Source of the DNA: Lachnospiraceae bacterium
Lineage (GTDB): Bacteria > Bacillota > Clostridia > Lachnospirales > Lachnospiraceae
Assembly: GCA_017474455.1 (NCBI GenBank)
Contig: JAFVHP010000048.1
Location: 160,020 to 224,019 of the forward strand
DNA length: 64,000 nucleotides
Direction of reading: 5' to 3'
The notes below the pieces were generated by a model. That model ran no database searches and was not told the DNA's origin. It worked only from the letters and a program-made list of their open reading frames with translations. Positions within the stretch are counted from its first letter, which is position 1, and each line of letters starts with the position of its first letter. A program made the position numbers and the translations under genes. Shown here piece by piece: positions 46,744-55,869 of the stretch.

Positions 46744-47871
46744 ATGAAAGTAGTACTTGATCATCTGACTAAAGAATTCCGCGGGAAAGGAAAAGAGAGC
46801 GGGCATGTCGTCATCGCCGTGAATGACTTTGTCCTTGAGATACCGGACGGGAAACTGGTGGGCCTTTTGGGGCCTTCCGGCTGCGGCAAGAGCACGGTCC
46901 TGAACCTGATCTGCGGGCTGTTAAAGCCTACTTCCGGAAGAGTCTTCTTCGGGGAGAATGACGTAACAGACCTGGAACCCCAGCAGAGAGGGGTCGGCAT
47001 GGTCTTTCAGAACTATGCCCTCTATCCGCATCTGAACGTCGAACAGAACATAGTATTCCCCCTGGAGAATTTCAGAGGCGCTGACAGGCTCTCTAAAGAA
47101 GAAATGCATGAAAGGGCCATGGAGACAGCGAAACTGGTCCAGATCGAACGGCTGATGGAAAGAAAACCTTCAGAGCTGTCCGGCGGCCAGCAGCAGCGTG
47201 TAGCCATAGCCAGGGCCCTTGTGAAAAGACCCGGCATACTTTTGCTCGATGAACCGCTGTCCAACCTGGATGCCAGGCTAAGGCTGCAGACACGGGAGGA
47301 GATCAGGCGCATCCAGCAGGAGACCGGCATAACGACGATCTTCGTTACCCATGACCAGGAAGAAGCCATGTCTATTTCCGATATGATCGTTGTCATGCGG
47401 AACGGGCTGCTTGAGCAGACAGGCGCGCCCCAGGAAGTCTATGATGATCCGGGCTGCCTGTTCGTCGCACAGTTTCTCGGGACACCGCCCATCAATGTAT
47501 TCGACGGGAGCATCAGGAACGGAAGACTTTTCATCGGTGACGATGATGTCCTTGAGGCCCCGGGGGCAATAGACGCTTCCTTTGCAGGCGGCGAAAGACC
47601 TGTATCGGTCGCCATAAGGCCGGAAGGTTTCATTCCCGATCCCGAAGGCCCGTTCAGGTGCAGACTGGTGAGGACGGAAGTTATGGGCAGGGATATCAGT
47701 GTCCTGTCAGTCCATCCTTCCGCACCTGATATACTGATCCGTTCGATCATCAGTGCCGAAAACCTGCCTCAGATAAGGGAAACCGCGGCCGGGAGCGGTA
47801 TCGTCAGTTTCCGCTTAAAACCTGCCAAGACGCATGTATTCGGGAAAGAAAAAGAAGACAGACTGTTCTAG
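46744..47871 (+). CDS. ABC transporter ATP-binding protein, MalK/UgpC type
   Basis: 375 residues. Walker A GPSGCGKST near residue 40, Q-loop FQNYALYPH, signature LSGGQQQRVAIARAL near residue 142, Walker B ILLLDEPLSNLD near residue 162, and the switch His in VTHDQEEAM. After residue 240 a TOBE domain (VAIRPEGFIPDPEG) identifies the carbohydrate importer group, which one ATPase homodimer serves. First gene of a four-gene importer operon with permeases and binding protein. Energises uptake at the cytoplasmic face. Confidence 0.9.
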   Translation: MKVVLDHLTKEFRGKGKESGHVVIAVNDFVLEIPDGKLVGLLGPSGCGKSTVLNLICGLLKPTSGRVFFGENDVTDLEPQQRGVGMVFQNYALYPHLNVEQNIVFPLENFRGADRLSKEEMHERAMETAKLVQIERLMERKPSELSGGQQQRVAIARALVKRPGILLLDEPLSNLDARLRLQTREEIRRIQQETGITTIFVTHDQEEAMSISDMIVVMRNGLLEQTGAPQEVYDDPGCLFVAQFLGTPPINVFDGSIRNGRLFIGDDDVLEAPGAIDASFAGGERPVSVAIRPEGFIPDPEGPFRCRLVRTEVMGRDISVLSVHPSAPDILIRSIISAENLPQIRETAAGSGIVSFRLKPAKTHVFGKEKEDRLF

Positions 47872-47883
47872 GGAATACTGAAT

Positions 47884-48777
47884 ATGGAAAAGAACAACAA
47901 AAAAGCCATCCTGTATCTGCTTCCCGCCATCCTGTTCCTTGCGGCGTTCATGGTCTATCCCCTGATAGACGTGCTGATCTATTCCGTCGAAGAGAACTAC
48001 AACTTTGCTTCGCAGACGATGACCGGGATCGGGAAACTCAACTATTCCTATGTTTTACGGGATCCGTACTTCCTTCAGGCGCTGAAGAATACATTCATCC
48101 TGGTCATCATTACGGTGCCTCTGTCGACAGGCTTCGCGCTGCTTATTTCGCTGGCGCTGAATTCGGTGTCTTTCCTGAAGGAGGCGTTCCAGACGATCTA
48201 CTTCCTGCCCTATGTCACGAATACGCTGGCTGTGGGTCTCGTATTCATGATCCTGTTCAAGAAGACCCCGTATACAGACGGCATGATCAATCTGATACTG
48301 GCCTGGTTCGGGAGGGGACCCGTAGACTTTATTGACGGACCGTACTGGGCAAAGATGTTCGTCATGTGCTTCTATACGATCTGGGTAGTGCTGCCTTTCA
48401 AGATCCTGATCCTGACGAGCGCCCTGGCTTCTGTCAACGAGCAGTACTACAATGCTGCAAAGGTAGACGGGACGAGAGCGTTCCGCATCTTTACCAGGAT
48501 AACCCTGCCGATGATCTCCCCGATGATATTTTACCTGGTCATTACCGGTTTTATCGGCGCCTTCAAGGCCTATTCCGACGCGGTGGCAATATTCGGAACC
48601 GATCTGAACGCAGCCGGGATGAATACCATCGTCGGCTATGTTTACGACATGCTCTACGGGAACAGCGGCGGGTATCCTTCCTATGCTTCCGCGGCGGCTG
48701 TTATCCTGTTTGTTATTGTACTGACGATCACATGCATCAATCTGCTGATCAGCAGAAAACATGTGCATTATGTGTAA
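47884..48777 (+). CDS. ABC carbohydrate transporter permease 1 (UgpA/MalF type)
   Basis: 297 residues with six helices, first AILYLLPAILFLAAFMVYPLIDVLIYSV. The cytoplasmic EAA-type loop coupling to the ATPase is present as NAAKVDGTRAFRIFTRITLPMISP near residue 205. Membrane half of a heterodimeric sugar importer. Twelve bases after the ATPase gene. Confidence 0.9.
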   Translation: MEKNNKKAILYLLPAILFLAAFMVYPLIDVLIYSVEENYNFASQTMTGIGKLNYSYVLRDPYFLQALKNTFILVIITVPLSTGFALLISLALNSVSFLKEAFQTIYFLPYVTNTLAVGLVFMILFKKTPYTDGMINLILAWFGRGPVDFIDGPYWAKMFVMCFYTIWVVLPFKILILTSALASVNEQYYNAAKVDGTRAFRIFTRITLPMISPMIFYLVITGFIGAFKAYSDAVAIFGTDLNAAGMNTIVGYVYDMLYGNSGGYPSYASAAAVILFVIVLTITCINLLISRKHVHYV

Positions 48778-48800
48778 GAATGCGGCGGTGGATCAAGACC

Positions 48801-49649
48801 ATGAATAACGCATATCAGAAAAAACAGATCCTGGTACGGACACTGACATATATCCTCCTTGTTTTCTGGGGACTGATGGTGCTCTTCCCCTTTTACTGGA
48901 TGATACTGACTTCGGTCAAAAGCTACAGTGCCTATAATTCCGAATACGTCCCCAAACTCTATACGCTTGCTCCGACGCTCCAGAATTACAAGGACGCCTT
49001 TGCCGCCGTACCGCTGATGAGGTATTTCCTGAATACGATCATTTTCACCGTGGCGACGACGGCGCTGATGCTCGTTGTCATCACCCTGTCGGCATACGCT
49101 TTTGCCAGGCTGTCCTTTAAGGGAAGGGACCTTCTCTTTACAGGTTTTCTGGCGCTGATGATGATCCCCAATGAACTGGTCATCATCACGAACTATGTCA
49201 CGATCACGAACCTGCATCTGCGCAATACCTTTACCGGCCTTATCCTGCCGTCCGTAACAAGTGTGTTCTATATCTACCTGCTCAAGGAAAACTTCGGGCT
49301 GGTCCCGGACAATCTCTACTATGCCGCAAAAGTGGACGGGACGAGCGACCTGGGATATCTGCTCAAGGTCATGATCCCGATCTGCAGGCCGACCATGGTG
49401 ACGATCACGATCCTGAAGGTCATCGAATGCTGGAATTCCTATGTGTGGCCGAGGCTCATCACCGATGACCAGGCTTACTTCCTGGTCTCGAACGGGATCC
49501 AGGAGATCAGGGAGAACGGGTTCGGACGGGAGAATATCCCCGCAATGATGGCTGCTGTCGTGGTCATATCAGTGCCGTTGGTGGTGCTGTTCCTGATCTT
49601 CCATAAGAAGATCATGGAAGGAGTGGCCAGAGGAGGTCTGAAAGGATGA
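48801..49649 (+). CDS. ABC carbohydrate transporter permease 2 (UgpE/MalG type)
   Basis: 282 residues from the ATG at 48801 behind GGCGGTGG; an upstream ATG at 48780 is possible. Six helices, first ILLVFWGLMVLFPFYWMILTSVK. The EAA loop reads YAAKVDGTSDLGYLLKVMIPICRP near residue 175. The stop overlaps the binding-protein start as ATGA, indicating tight coupling. Confidence 0.9.
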   Translation: MNNAYQKKQILVRTLTYILLVFWGLMVLFPFYWMILTSVKSYSAYNSEYVPKLYTLAPTLQNYKDAFAAVPLMRYFLNTIIFTVATTALMLVVITLSAYAFARLSFKGRDLLFTGFLALMMIPNELVIITNYVTITNLHLRNTFTGLILPSVTSVFYIYLLKENFGLVPDNLYYAAKVDGTSDLGYLLKVMIPICRPTMVTITILKVIECWNSYVWPRLITDDQAYFLVSNGIQEIRENGFGRENIPAMMAAVVVISVPLVVLFLIFHKKIMEGVARGGLKG

Positions 49650-51250
49650 GAAAAGCCGGATCATATGCGATATCCGTTTTCATACTGGCGGTGCTCTGCA
49701 CACTGCTTGGCGCCTGCCACGGACAGCGGGAGAGCACCGCTTTTGAGGTGCCCCCTGAATTTGATACATCCAGGAACTATGAGATCACCTTCTGGGCCAA
49801 GAATGATACCAACAAGACCCAGACGGACATCTACGAGAAAGCCATCCGGGATTTCGAGGCGCTCTATCCGAACATCGACGTAAAGATAAGGCTGTATACC
49901 GACTACGGCAAGATCTACAACGATGTCATCACCAATATTTCAACGAACTCGACACCGAATGTATGCATAACCTATCCGGACCATATCGCGACCTATCTGA
50001 CGGGCGAGAATGTGGTCGTACCGCTGGATCTTCTGCTGGAGGATGAAAAGTACGGTGCCGGCGGAAATGCGCTTGCCTATGAATCGCCGGAATTTGATGA
50101 GATCATTCCCGCCTTCCTGCAGGAATGCAGTTTCCACGGGCATACATATGCGCTTCCTTATATGCGCTCGACGGAAGCCTGCTATGTCAATAAGACCTAT
50201 GTGGAAAAACTGGGCTTTACACTTCCGGAAGTGCTCACCTGGGATTTTATATGGGAAGTATGTGAAGCGGCAGGGAAAAAGGACGCTGACGGCCTCTATG
50301 TCCTGAACGGGCAGAAGGTGATGATCCCCTTTATCTATAAGTCCACGGACAATATGATGATCCAGATGCTGAAGCAGAAAGGCGCAGGCTATTCCGATGA
50401 TGCAGGAGAGATCTTCCTGTTCGGCGACGATACAAAAGAGCTGCTGTACACTGTACGCGACAATGTGGCAAAGGGATCCTTTTCCACCTTCAAGATATCC
50501 GGTTATCCTGCCAACTTCCTGAATGCGGGACAGTGTATCTTCGCTGTGGACTCCACAGCCGGCGCGACCTGGATGGGGACGGATGCTCCGTTACTGGACA
50601 TAAGCGCGGACAAGCTGGTCCGTTTTGAGACAAAGGTCATGCCCGTGCCCCAGTTCGACCCGGAACACATCAGCATGATCTCACAGGGGCCTTCCGTGTG
50701 TATCTTCAACAAGGAGGATCCGCAGGAAGTGCTGGCCTCGTGGCTTTTCATGCAGTTCCTTCTGACGGATGACGTACAGATCAGCTATTCCTGTACCGAA
50801 GGATATGTGCCTGTCACTTCAAAGGCGAGGCAGACCGAGCGGTACCAGACTTACCTGGCACAGGCCGGGACGGATAACAAAGAGCATTACCAGATCAAGA
50901 TCGACGCCGCAAAGCTCCTGCTCACGCATACGGATGACACATTTGTGACACCGGTCTTCAACGGTTCCGCATCCTTAAGGGACGCGGCCGGGTCCCTGAT
51001 CGAGAGCGTGACCAAATCGGTCCGAAGGAAGCAGACAGTAGACGATGCCTATATCGATGCGCTGTATCAGGATACGGTATCCCTGTATCACCTGAACCTC
51101 GCCGGAAACGGGCCGGCAGGAAATGCGGGCAATGTTTCTGGGCCCCTGCCTGCCGCTTCCAAAGCACTTCTGATCACCCTGGCTCTCGCCTGGGTCGTTA
51201 TCGCTGCAGTATATCTGCGCGGAAGGCTGAAAAATAAAGAAAAGGAATAA
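49646..51250 (+). CDS. ABC substrate-binding lipoprotein with C-terminal membrane helix
   Basis: 534 residues, start behind AGAGGAGG. Lipobox LGAC with C24. The mature part begins YEITFWAKNDTNKTQTDIYEKAI, a family 1 extracellular binding protein resembling UgpB (glycerophosphodiester or oligosaccharide), with QGPSVCIFNKEDP near residue 350. Odd: a hydrophobic segment ALLITLALAWVVIAAVYL near the C-terminus followed by RGRLKNKEKE looks like a second membrane anchor, so the protein may be tethered at both ends. Ligand cannot be read from the sequence. Last gene of the importer operon. Confidence 0.85.
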   Translation: MRKAGSYAISVFILAVLCTLLGACHGQRESTAFEVPPEFDTSRNYEITFWAKNDTNKTQTDIYEKAIRDFEALYPNIDVKIRLYTDYGKIYNDVITNISTNSTPNVCITYPDHIATYLTGENVVVPLDLLLEDEKYGAGGNALAYESPEFDEIIPAFLQECSFHGHTYALPYMRSTEACYVNKTYVEKLGFTLPEVLTWDFIWEVCEAAGKKDADGLYVLNGQKVMIPFIYKSTDNMMIQMLKQKGAGYSDDAGEIFLFGDDTKELLYTVRDNVAKGSFSTFKISGYPANFLNAGQCIFAVDSTAGATWMGTDAPLLDISADKLVRFETKVMPVPQFDPEHISMISQGPSVCIFNKEDPQEVLASWLFMQFLLTDDVQISYSCTEGYVPVTSKARQTERYQTYLAQAGTDNKEHYQIKIDAAKLLLTHTDDTFVTPVFNGSASLRDAAGSLIESVTKSVRRKQTVDDAYIDALYQDTVSLYHLNLAGNGPAGNAGNVSGPLPAASKALLITLALAWVVIAAVYLRGRLKNKEKE

Positions 51251-51330
51251 AGTTTCGCTTTAACAGCCAGATTTGCTGTATAATAACACTGTTTGTATTG
51301 TCAGTTTTTATATTGACGGAGGAGAAAGAT

Positions 51331-52203
51331 ATGAAAAGATCATTAGCTGTACTGGTTATCGCTTCGCTTCTTGTCTCTCTGGCAGGCTGTGCCGTACCGG
51401 CAGCCGGGACGGCCGCACCCGCACAGGAAGCGGCGGAAGCAGTGGAAGAGACTGCTGAGGCGGTGGAAGAAGCAGCTGAAGCTGCTGAAGAGGTTTCAGA
51501 GGCTGTCGAAGAAGCAGCTGAAGAAGCGGCGGAGGCAGTTGAAGAAGCTGCTGTCATGACCCATGAAGAGTATATGGCCGCTGCCATTGACGATCCGGTC
51601 GTGATCGAGACTTATGTCCAGGCGAAGCAGTCCTGGTGGGATAACAAAGCCACCCTTTATACCCAGGCTGAAGACGGCGCTTATTTCATTTACAACGCCG
51701 CCTGCTCTGAAGAAGATTATGAAAAGCTCACGCCCGGAACAAAGATCCGTGTAAACGGATTTAAGGCTGAGTGGTCAGGCGAGATCGAAATAGCCGAAGG
51801 CGCTGAACTGACGATCCTCGACGGCGAAGAGTATATCGCTCCCGCGACGGATGTTACCGACCTCCTCGGTGATGAAGAAGGCATGCTTGCCCACCAGAAT
51901 GAGTTCGTTGCGTTCAAGGGCATGACAGTGGAAGCTTACGGCCAGAATGATGACGGAGAAGACCAGGCGTTCTTCTATAACTGGGACGGCTCCGGAGAAG
52001 AAGGCAACGACCTGTATTTCTGCGTTTCCAAGGACGGAAAGAAATACAATTTCACAGTTGAATCCTATCTCTGCGATCCTTCCACGGAAGTCTATCAGGC
52101 AGTCAAGGAACTCAAGATCGGCGATGTGATCGATCTGGAAGGCTTCCTTTACTGGTATGAAGGCGTGAACCCTCATATTACGAAGGTCACACCTGCGGAA
52201 TGA
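51331..52203 (+). CDS. Lipoprotein of unknown function with acidic repeat linker
   Basis: 290 residues from the ATG at 51331 behind ACGGAGGAG. Lipobox LAGC with C20. Residues about 30-78 are an Ala/Glu/Val-rich linker of EAAEAVEE-like heptads that would form an acidic coiled coil or stalk. The C-terminal 200 residues (from VIETYVQAKQSWWDNKATLYTQ) are beta-rich with TKIRVNGFKAEWSGEIEI and IGDVIDLEGFLYWYEGVNPHI, reminiscent of OB-fold modules of secreted proteins. No catalytic motif seen. Surface-anchored on the outer membrane leaflet of the cytoplasmic membrane. It has a TATAAT at 51279 upstream and two terminators downstream. Confidence 0.75.
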   Translation: MKRSLAVLVIASLLVSLAGCAVPAAGTAAPAQEAAEAVEETAEAVEEAAEAAEEVSEAVEEAAEEAAEAVEEAAVMTHEEYMAAAIDDPVVIETYVQAKQSWWDNKATLYTQAEDGAYFIYNAACSEEDYEKLTPGTKIRVNGFKAEWSGEIEIAEGAELTILDGEEYIAPATDVTDLLGDEEGMLAHQNEFVAFKGMTVEAYGQNDDGEDQAFFYNWDGSGEEGNDLYFCVSKDGKKYNFTVESYLCDPSTEVYQAVKELKIGDVIDLEGFLYWYEGVNPHITKVTPAE

Positions 52204-52230
52204 TCCTGACCACGGTTCCGGATCATTTTT
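52199..52230 (+). terminator. Terminator overlapping the lipoprotein stop codon
   Basis: AATGATCC / GGATCATT, 8-bp stem with a 13-base loop, followed by TTTTT; the stop TGA lies inside the left arm. Confidence 0.7.
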
Positions 52231-52247
52231 GAGAATGTTCGTATTCC

Positions 52248-52277
52248 GGACTGCCGCTGAGAAGCGGCAGTCCTTTT
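52248..52277 (+). terminator. Second terminator, abutting the next gene
   Basis: Perfect 11-bp stem GGACTGCCGCT / AGCGGCAGTCC with a 4-base loop and TTTT, ending one base before an in-frame ATG of the PHP gene. Confidence 0.75.
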
Positions 52278-52296
52278 CATGAAACTGGGATTTGAC

Positions 52297-53064
52297 ATGA
52301 TCGCAAATTATCATTCACACACAGTCCGCTGCGGACACGCATCAGGCACAGAACGCCAGTATGTCGAGGCGGCGATAGAAGCCGGGTATAAGATCCTGGG
52401 CTTCTCGGACCACACGCCGTATCCGTTTGAAGAACGGCATGTTTCCCGCATCAGGATGCGTATGCAGGAGCTGGCGGATTACTGCAGTACTGTCAGGGCG
52501 CTCAAGGAAGAGTATGCTTCCGATATCACCATCCATCTGGGACTGGAGGCTGAGTACTATCCGAAGTATTTTGACAGGCTCAAAGCCGCGGCTGAAGATG
52601 AAGGCGTTGAATTCTTCCTGCTGGGGCAGCATTTTACAGGTAATGAATATGACGGCGTTTATGCAGGCATGCCCGGCGCTTCCGAAGAAGTGCTCCGCCA
52701 GTACGTGTCACAGAGCATAGAAGCCATGGAAACAGGCGCGTACCTGTATTTTGCGCATCCTGACCTGATCTGCTATGACGATGGCACGGATCTTTACAAA
52801 GAACAGATGAGGCTGCTCTGCAAGGCCGCAAAGCGTCTTGAGCTCCCTCTTGAGATAAACCTGCTTGGTATCTGGAGCAAAAGGCATTACCCGGATCCGG
52901 TATTCTGGGAGATCGCTGCCGAAGAAGGCAATGAGGCGATACTCGGCATGGACTGTCATGATCCGGAAAAGATGTATGTGCCGGAAGCCATAGAAGAGGC
53001 TGAAAATATGGCCAGAAGGCTGGGCCTCAGGCTGCTGACAGACCTGGAACTGAAACTGAAATAG
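52297..53064 (+). CDS. PHP-domain phosphatase, histidinol-phosphatase (HisK) type
   Basis: 255 residues from the ATG at 52297 (an ATG at 52279 sits directly on a terminator and is less likely). Metal-binding motif NYHSHTVRCGHA at the start, SDHTPYPF near residue 35, GLEAEYYP near 85, and late HPDL and GMDCHDP. Matches the PHP family with HisK-like histidinol-phosphate phosphatases, used in histidine synthesis, but no his genes are near, so another phosphoester is possible. Strong terminators lie on both sides. Confidence 0.82.
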   Translation: MIANYHSHTVRCGHASGTERQYVEAAIEAGYKILGFSDHTPYPFEERHVSRIRMRMQELADYCSTVRALKEEYASDITIHLGLEAEYYPKYFDRLKAAAEDEGVEFFLLGQHFTGNEYDGVYAGMPGASEEVLRQYVSQSIEAMETGAYLYFAHPDLICYDDGTDLYKEQMRLLCKAAKRLELPLEINLLGIWSKRHYPDPVFWEIAAEEGNEAILGMDCHDPEKMYVPEAIEEAENMARRLGLRLLTDLELKLK

Positions 53065-53085
53065 TGAATAACTGCCTTAAAAAAC

Positions 53086-53126
53086 AAAAGCCGCGGCCGG
53101 TCTGAAAATGACTGCCGCGGCTTTTT
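53086..53126. terminator. Bidirectional terminator
   Basis: AAAAGCCGCGGC / GCCGCGGCTTTT with a 16-base loop and T-run, between the convergent PHP gene and the DUF4340 gene. Confidence 0.85.
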
Positions 53127-53154
53127 AATATGTTCAGATAAGGTGCAGGACAGG

Positions 53155-53715
53155 TTACTGCTCTGTCTGCTCTGTCTGTTTGGTCATGGACTTTTCCGTC
53201 ACACAGACCTGTGCGAAGAGTTTTTCACCGACGAGATAGACCTTGCCGGTATCTTCGTTCCGCATATAGTATTCTCCGACATAATCGTTCTTATCGCCGA
53301 AGAGCAGGACATGTTCAGTCCCGTCCTTTTCGGTCACGACAACCGTTATAGGATCGTCAAGGCCGTAGGCATCTTTATCCACATCAGTCAGTTCATGATC
53401 GGAAGGAATATTGATGATCAGTGACAGGAGCTGGTTGGCGCGCATGGTATCCACTTCCGCGTCGGAATCCGCAAACTTCCAGTTCTTGCCGTCTCTTACC
53501 AGGACTACTTCCGGGACGGTGGGATCATCGTTCATATGGTTGTCGATAGAGACCGACTTGAAATCGGAAGAAGGTATCGAAAAAGCGGTATACTTGCCTA
53601 TGAGGGGCTGCGCAGCCCTGGCAGCGTCGTTGCGGCTTTTCACGATATAGAATGTCAGTGCGGCGGCAACGAGCAGGACGGCAAGGATGATCAGCTGGAT
53701 CTTCTGTTTTTTCAT
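53155..53715 (-). CDS. DUF4340-domain membrane-anchored protein of a Gld-type ABC system
   Basis: 186 residues. N-terminal anchor KIQLIILAVLLVAAALTFYIV, then a soluble extracytoplasmic domain with DGKNWKFADSDAEVD, DLDD-like GLDDPITVVVT and VLLFGDKNDYVGEYYMR, the DUF4340 wording. In other bacteria DUF4340 proteins accompany GldG-like permeases. It follows the Gld permease gene by 21 bases on the same strand and ends the operon. Role unknown; probably partner of the exporter. Confidence 0.8.
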   Translation of the reverse strand: MKKQKIQLIILAVLLVAAALTFYIVKSRNDAARAAQPLIGKYTAFSIPSSDFKSVSIDNHMNDDPTVPEVVLVRDGKNWKFADSDAEVDTMRANQLLSLIINIPSDHELTDVDKDAYGLDDPITVVVTEKDGTEHVLLFGDKNDYVGEYYMRNEDTGKVYLVGEKLFAQVCVTEKSMTKQTEQTEQ

Positions 53716-53736
53716 TTGATTGATTTGACCTCTTCT

Positions 53737-55869
53737 TTACTTTCTGCGTCTCTTCATCCACATCACAAAACCGACAAGGAGAACAAGGACCGGAATAACG
53801 GCAGCGAATACGAGCGTCAGCCTCCTGGCTGTTTTAGCGTTGATCATCAGCTTGTCATCCGTAAATGTCTTGACGGGTATGGAGATCGTAACGTCGCCGT
53901 CGGTGACAGCGGAGATCGTACCGTTGAAGAGTTTCGTATTGGAGCCGGATACCTGCTGGTCCGCGGAAGCGGTGAACACGAACAGGGAGGAGTAGAATAT
54001 ACCGGTCGACCTGATCTCGCCGTTTTCGTCGAGGAGATCGGCTCTTACACCGACAGGATAGGCTTTCTTTTCGTCATTTTCCGTCGCGGCAAAATCAGTG
54101 GTCGACGCGTTGGCATTACTGTGGATGTAAGCTTCGCCGGACGTCTTCATAAGGTCGGTATACTTGATACTGTCATCGGAATCCCCGTGCGTGAGGGCCT
54201 GGGCGTAAGGAACGAATACAAAACCGTTGCCCTGCAGGATGCTCTTAGTGATCGTTTCATCATAAAGGACGTTCGGCAGCAGGTATACTTCAGCCTGATA
54301 ATAATTGTCATAATCGGAATCCAGGACGAGGCCCGGTTCGGCTGTAACACCATAATGGGCCAGAAGTTCCGTAAAGTTCGGCATGGAGCCTTCCGATTCG
54401 AAACAGGTTACCGCGATCAGGTCGCCGCCGTCTTCCGCGTAACGGATCAGTTTGGCCGTATCGTCTGCGGACAGGTCGGTACGGGGGCAGTAGATCATGA
54501 CAGCCTGCGCGTCTTCGGGGACCGATTCGTTCAGGAGCAGGTTCAGATCGGCATAGTCAATATTCAGTTTATTGAATGCGGAGAGGAACTGCTCGTCGAG
54601 CGTGTTTTCGCCATGCCCTGTCAGGATATAAAGCTTGGGCTTCGTTTCGGTCGTAACATAGGCTATCGCCGAAATGACCTGGCCTTCCGCGTCATAACCG
54701 GTCGTTGTGGTCTCCCCGGTAAACACATTGGATGAACGCTGGTACAGGTCGGGATAATTAATGACCCTGTATTTATCGGACGACTCGACGACGAGGGAGT
54801 TCAGGTAAATATTATCGGCGGTAGTGTACTGCTTCATAAAAGTAGGATCGATGGCAGGATCCACATAGTGGATGCTGACATGACCTGATGAAGCGGAGGC
54901 GATACGGCTTAAGGTCTTGCCCACTGTAGCATCCTGATCCGATTCCGCGACCAGTACGTGGATCGTAATATCGTCGTCCAGACCGTTCAGCACTTCCCTC
55001 GTGTCGTCGGTGATGGAATACAGGCGCTGCGAGGTCACGTCATAGTTCACCGCGTCCTCGGGGAGCTGACCGGCACCGAGATTGACGATCACGGCCAGGG
55101 CCAGCACGATCACGATCATGACCGAACTGTACGCGCCCAGGCTGAATGTCTTTTTGGATACGACATAGCGGCTCTTCTGGATGACCTGGACAGTCAGGAA
55201 GAGGAATACAAAAATGACCGTAACGAGATAGAGAACGCTCCTTAAGTCCAGCGTGCCTTTCAGGAAGGACTCGAACCGGGTGACGATGTCAAAGATGCTC
55301 ATTATGTCGGTCGCGAAGTTGCCGAGCCTCGAGATCATGGATGTGATCATGGGGACGAGGTAAGTCAGCAGCAGGAACAGGAACGAAAGGACAGCGGCAA
55401 TGACCGGGCTTTCCGTCAGTGAGGACGCAAAGACGCAGATCGAGATACAGGCAAGTCCATAGAGCCAGAGGCCGAGTATGGCCGTGTAGTTGTAAGGGTA
55501 GGATACACTGCCGAAGCGGGAGAGTATCAGAGGATAGATGCAGAGTGCCGCGACGGGGATGCTGTAGATCGCAGCGACGGCCAGGAATTTGCCCAGCACT
55601 ACCTTGCCGATGGAGACCGGCGCCGTATAGATCAGCTGGTCCGTACGCTGGCGCTTTTCATCAGCGAAAGTACGCATCGTCAGTATGGGCAGCAGGATCA
55701 TCAGGACGATCTCCGCAATGGAGAACGCGCCTACGACCGAAGAGTTCTGCCCGATAAAGCTGTAGCCGGAAATATAAAGGGATACGAAGAACCAGAGGAC
55801 GCCGATGAACAGCCAGCCTATGTAAGAATGAAAATAGGAGAGGATATCCTTTTTAAATATAGCTTTCAT
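53737..55869 (-). CDS. ABC-2 type permease fused to GldG-like extracytoplasmic domain
   Basis: 710 residues. Residues 1-245 contain six hydrophobic helices with ERKRQTDQLIYTAPVSIGKVVLGKF-type loop wording (seen as DEKRQRTDQLIYTAPVS), an ABC-2 permease like GldF. A helix near residue 245 is followed by the large GldG-type domain (TIHVLVAESDQDATVGKTL, then KPKLYILTGHGE near residue 405), and the protein ends with a final helix (LVFAAVIPVLVLLVGFVMWM). GldF and GldG are separate proteins in Bacteroidota gliding systems, so here they are fused. Exporter substrate unknown. It starts on the stop codon of the ATPase gene. Confidence 0.85.
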   Translation of the reverse strand: MKAIFKKDILSYFHSYIGWLFIGVLWFFVSLYISGYSFIGQNSSVVGAFSIAEIVLMILLPILTMRTFADEKRQRTDQLIYTAPVSIGKVVLGKFLAVAAIYSIPVAALCIYPLILSRFGSVSYPYNYTAILGLWLYGLACISICVFASSLTESPVIAAVLSFLFLLLTYLVPMITSMISRLGNFATDIMSIFDIVTRFESFLKGTLDLRSVLYLVTVIFVFLFLTVQVIQKSRYVVSKKTFSLGAYSSVMIVIVLALAVIVNLGAGQLPEDAVNYDVTSQRLYSITDDTREVLNGLDDDITIHVLVAESDQDATVGKTLSRIASASSGHVSIHYVDPAIDPTFMKQYTTADNIYLNSLVVESSDKYRVINYPDLYQRSSNVFTGETTTTGYDAEGQVISAIAYVTTETKPKLYILTGHGENTLDEQFLSAFNKLNIDYADLNLLLNESVPEDAQAVMIYCPRTDLSADDTAKLIRYAEDGGDLIAVTCFESEGSMPNFTELLAHYGVTAEPGLVLDSDYDNYYQAEVYLLPNVLYDETITKSILQGNGFVFVPYAQALTHGDSDDSIKYTDLMKTSGEAYIHSNANASTTDFAATENDEKKAYPVGVRADLLDENGEIRSTGIFYSSLFVFTASADQQVSGSNTKLFNGTISAVTDGDVTISIPVKTFTDDKLMINAKTARRLTLVFAAVIPVLVLLVGFVMWMKRRRK

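Noticed and set aside
48366-48800. Long upstream extension of the second permease gene
   Set aside because: It overlaps permease 1 in another frame and encodes charged, non-membrane sequence; the true start is at 48801 or 48780.
53536-54735. 399-codon open frame on the plus strand
   Set aside because: Antisense to the DUF4340 and Gld-type permease genes, whose domains are recognisable; the frame itself has no family features.
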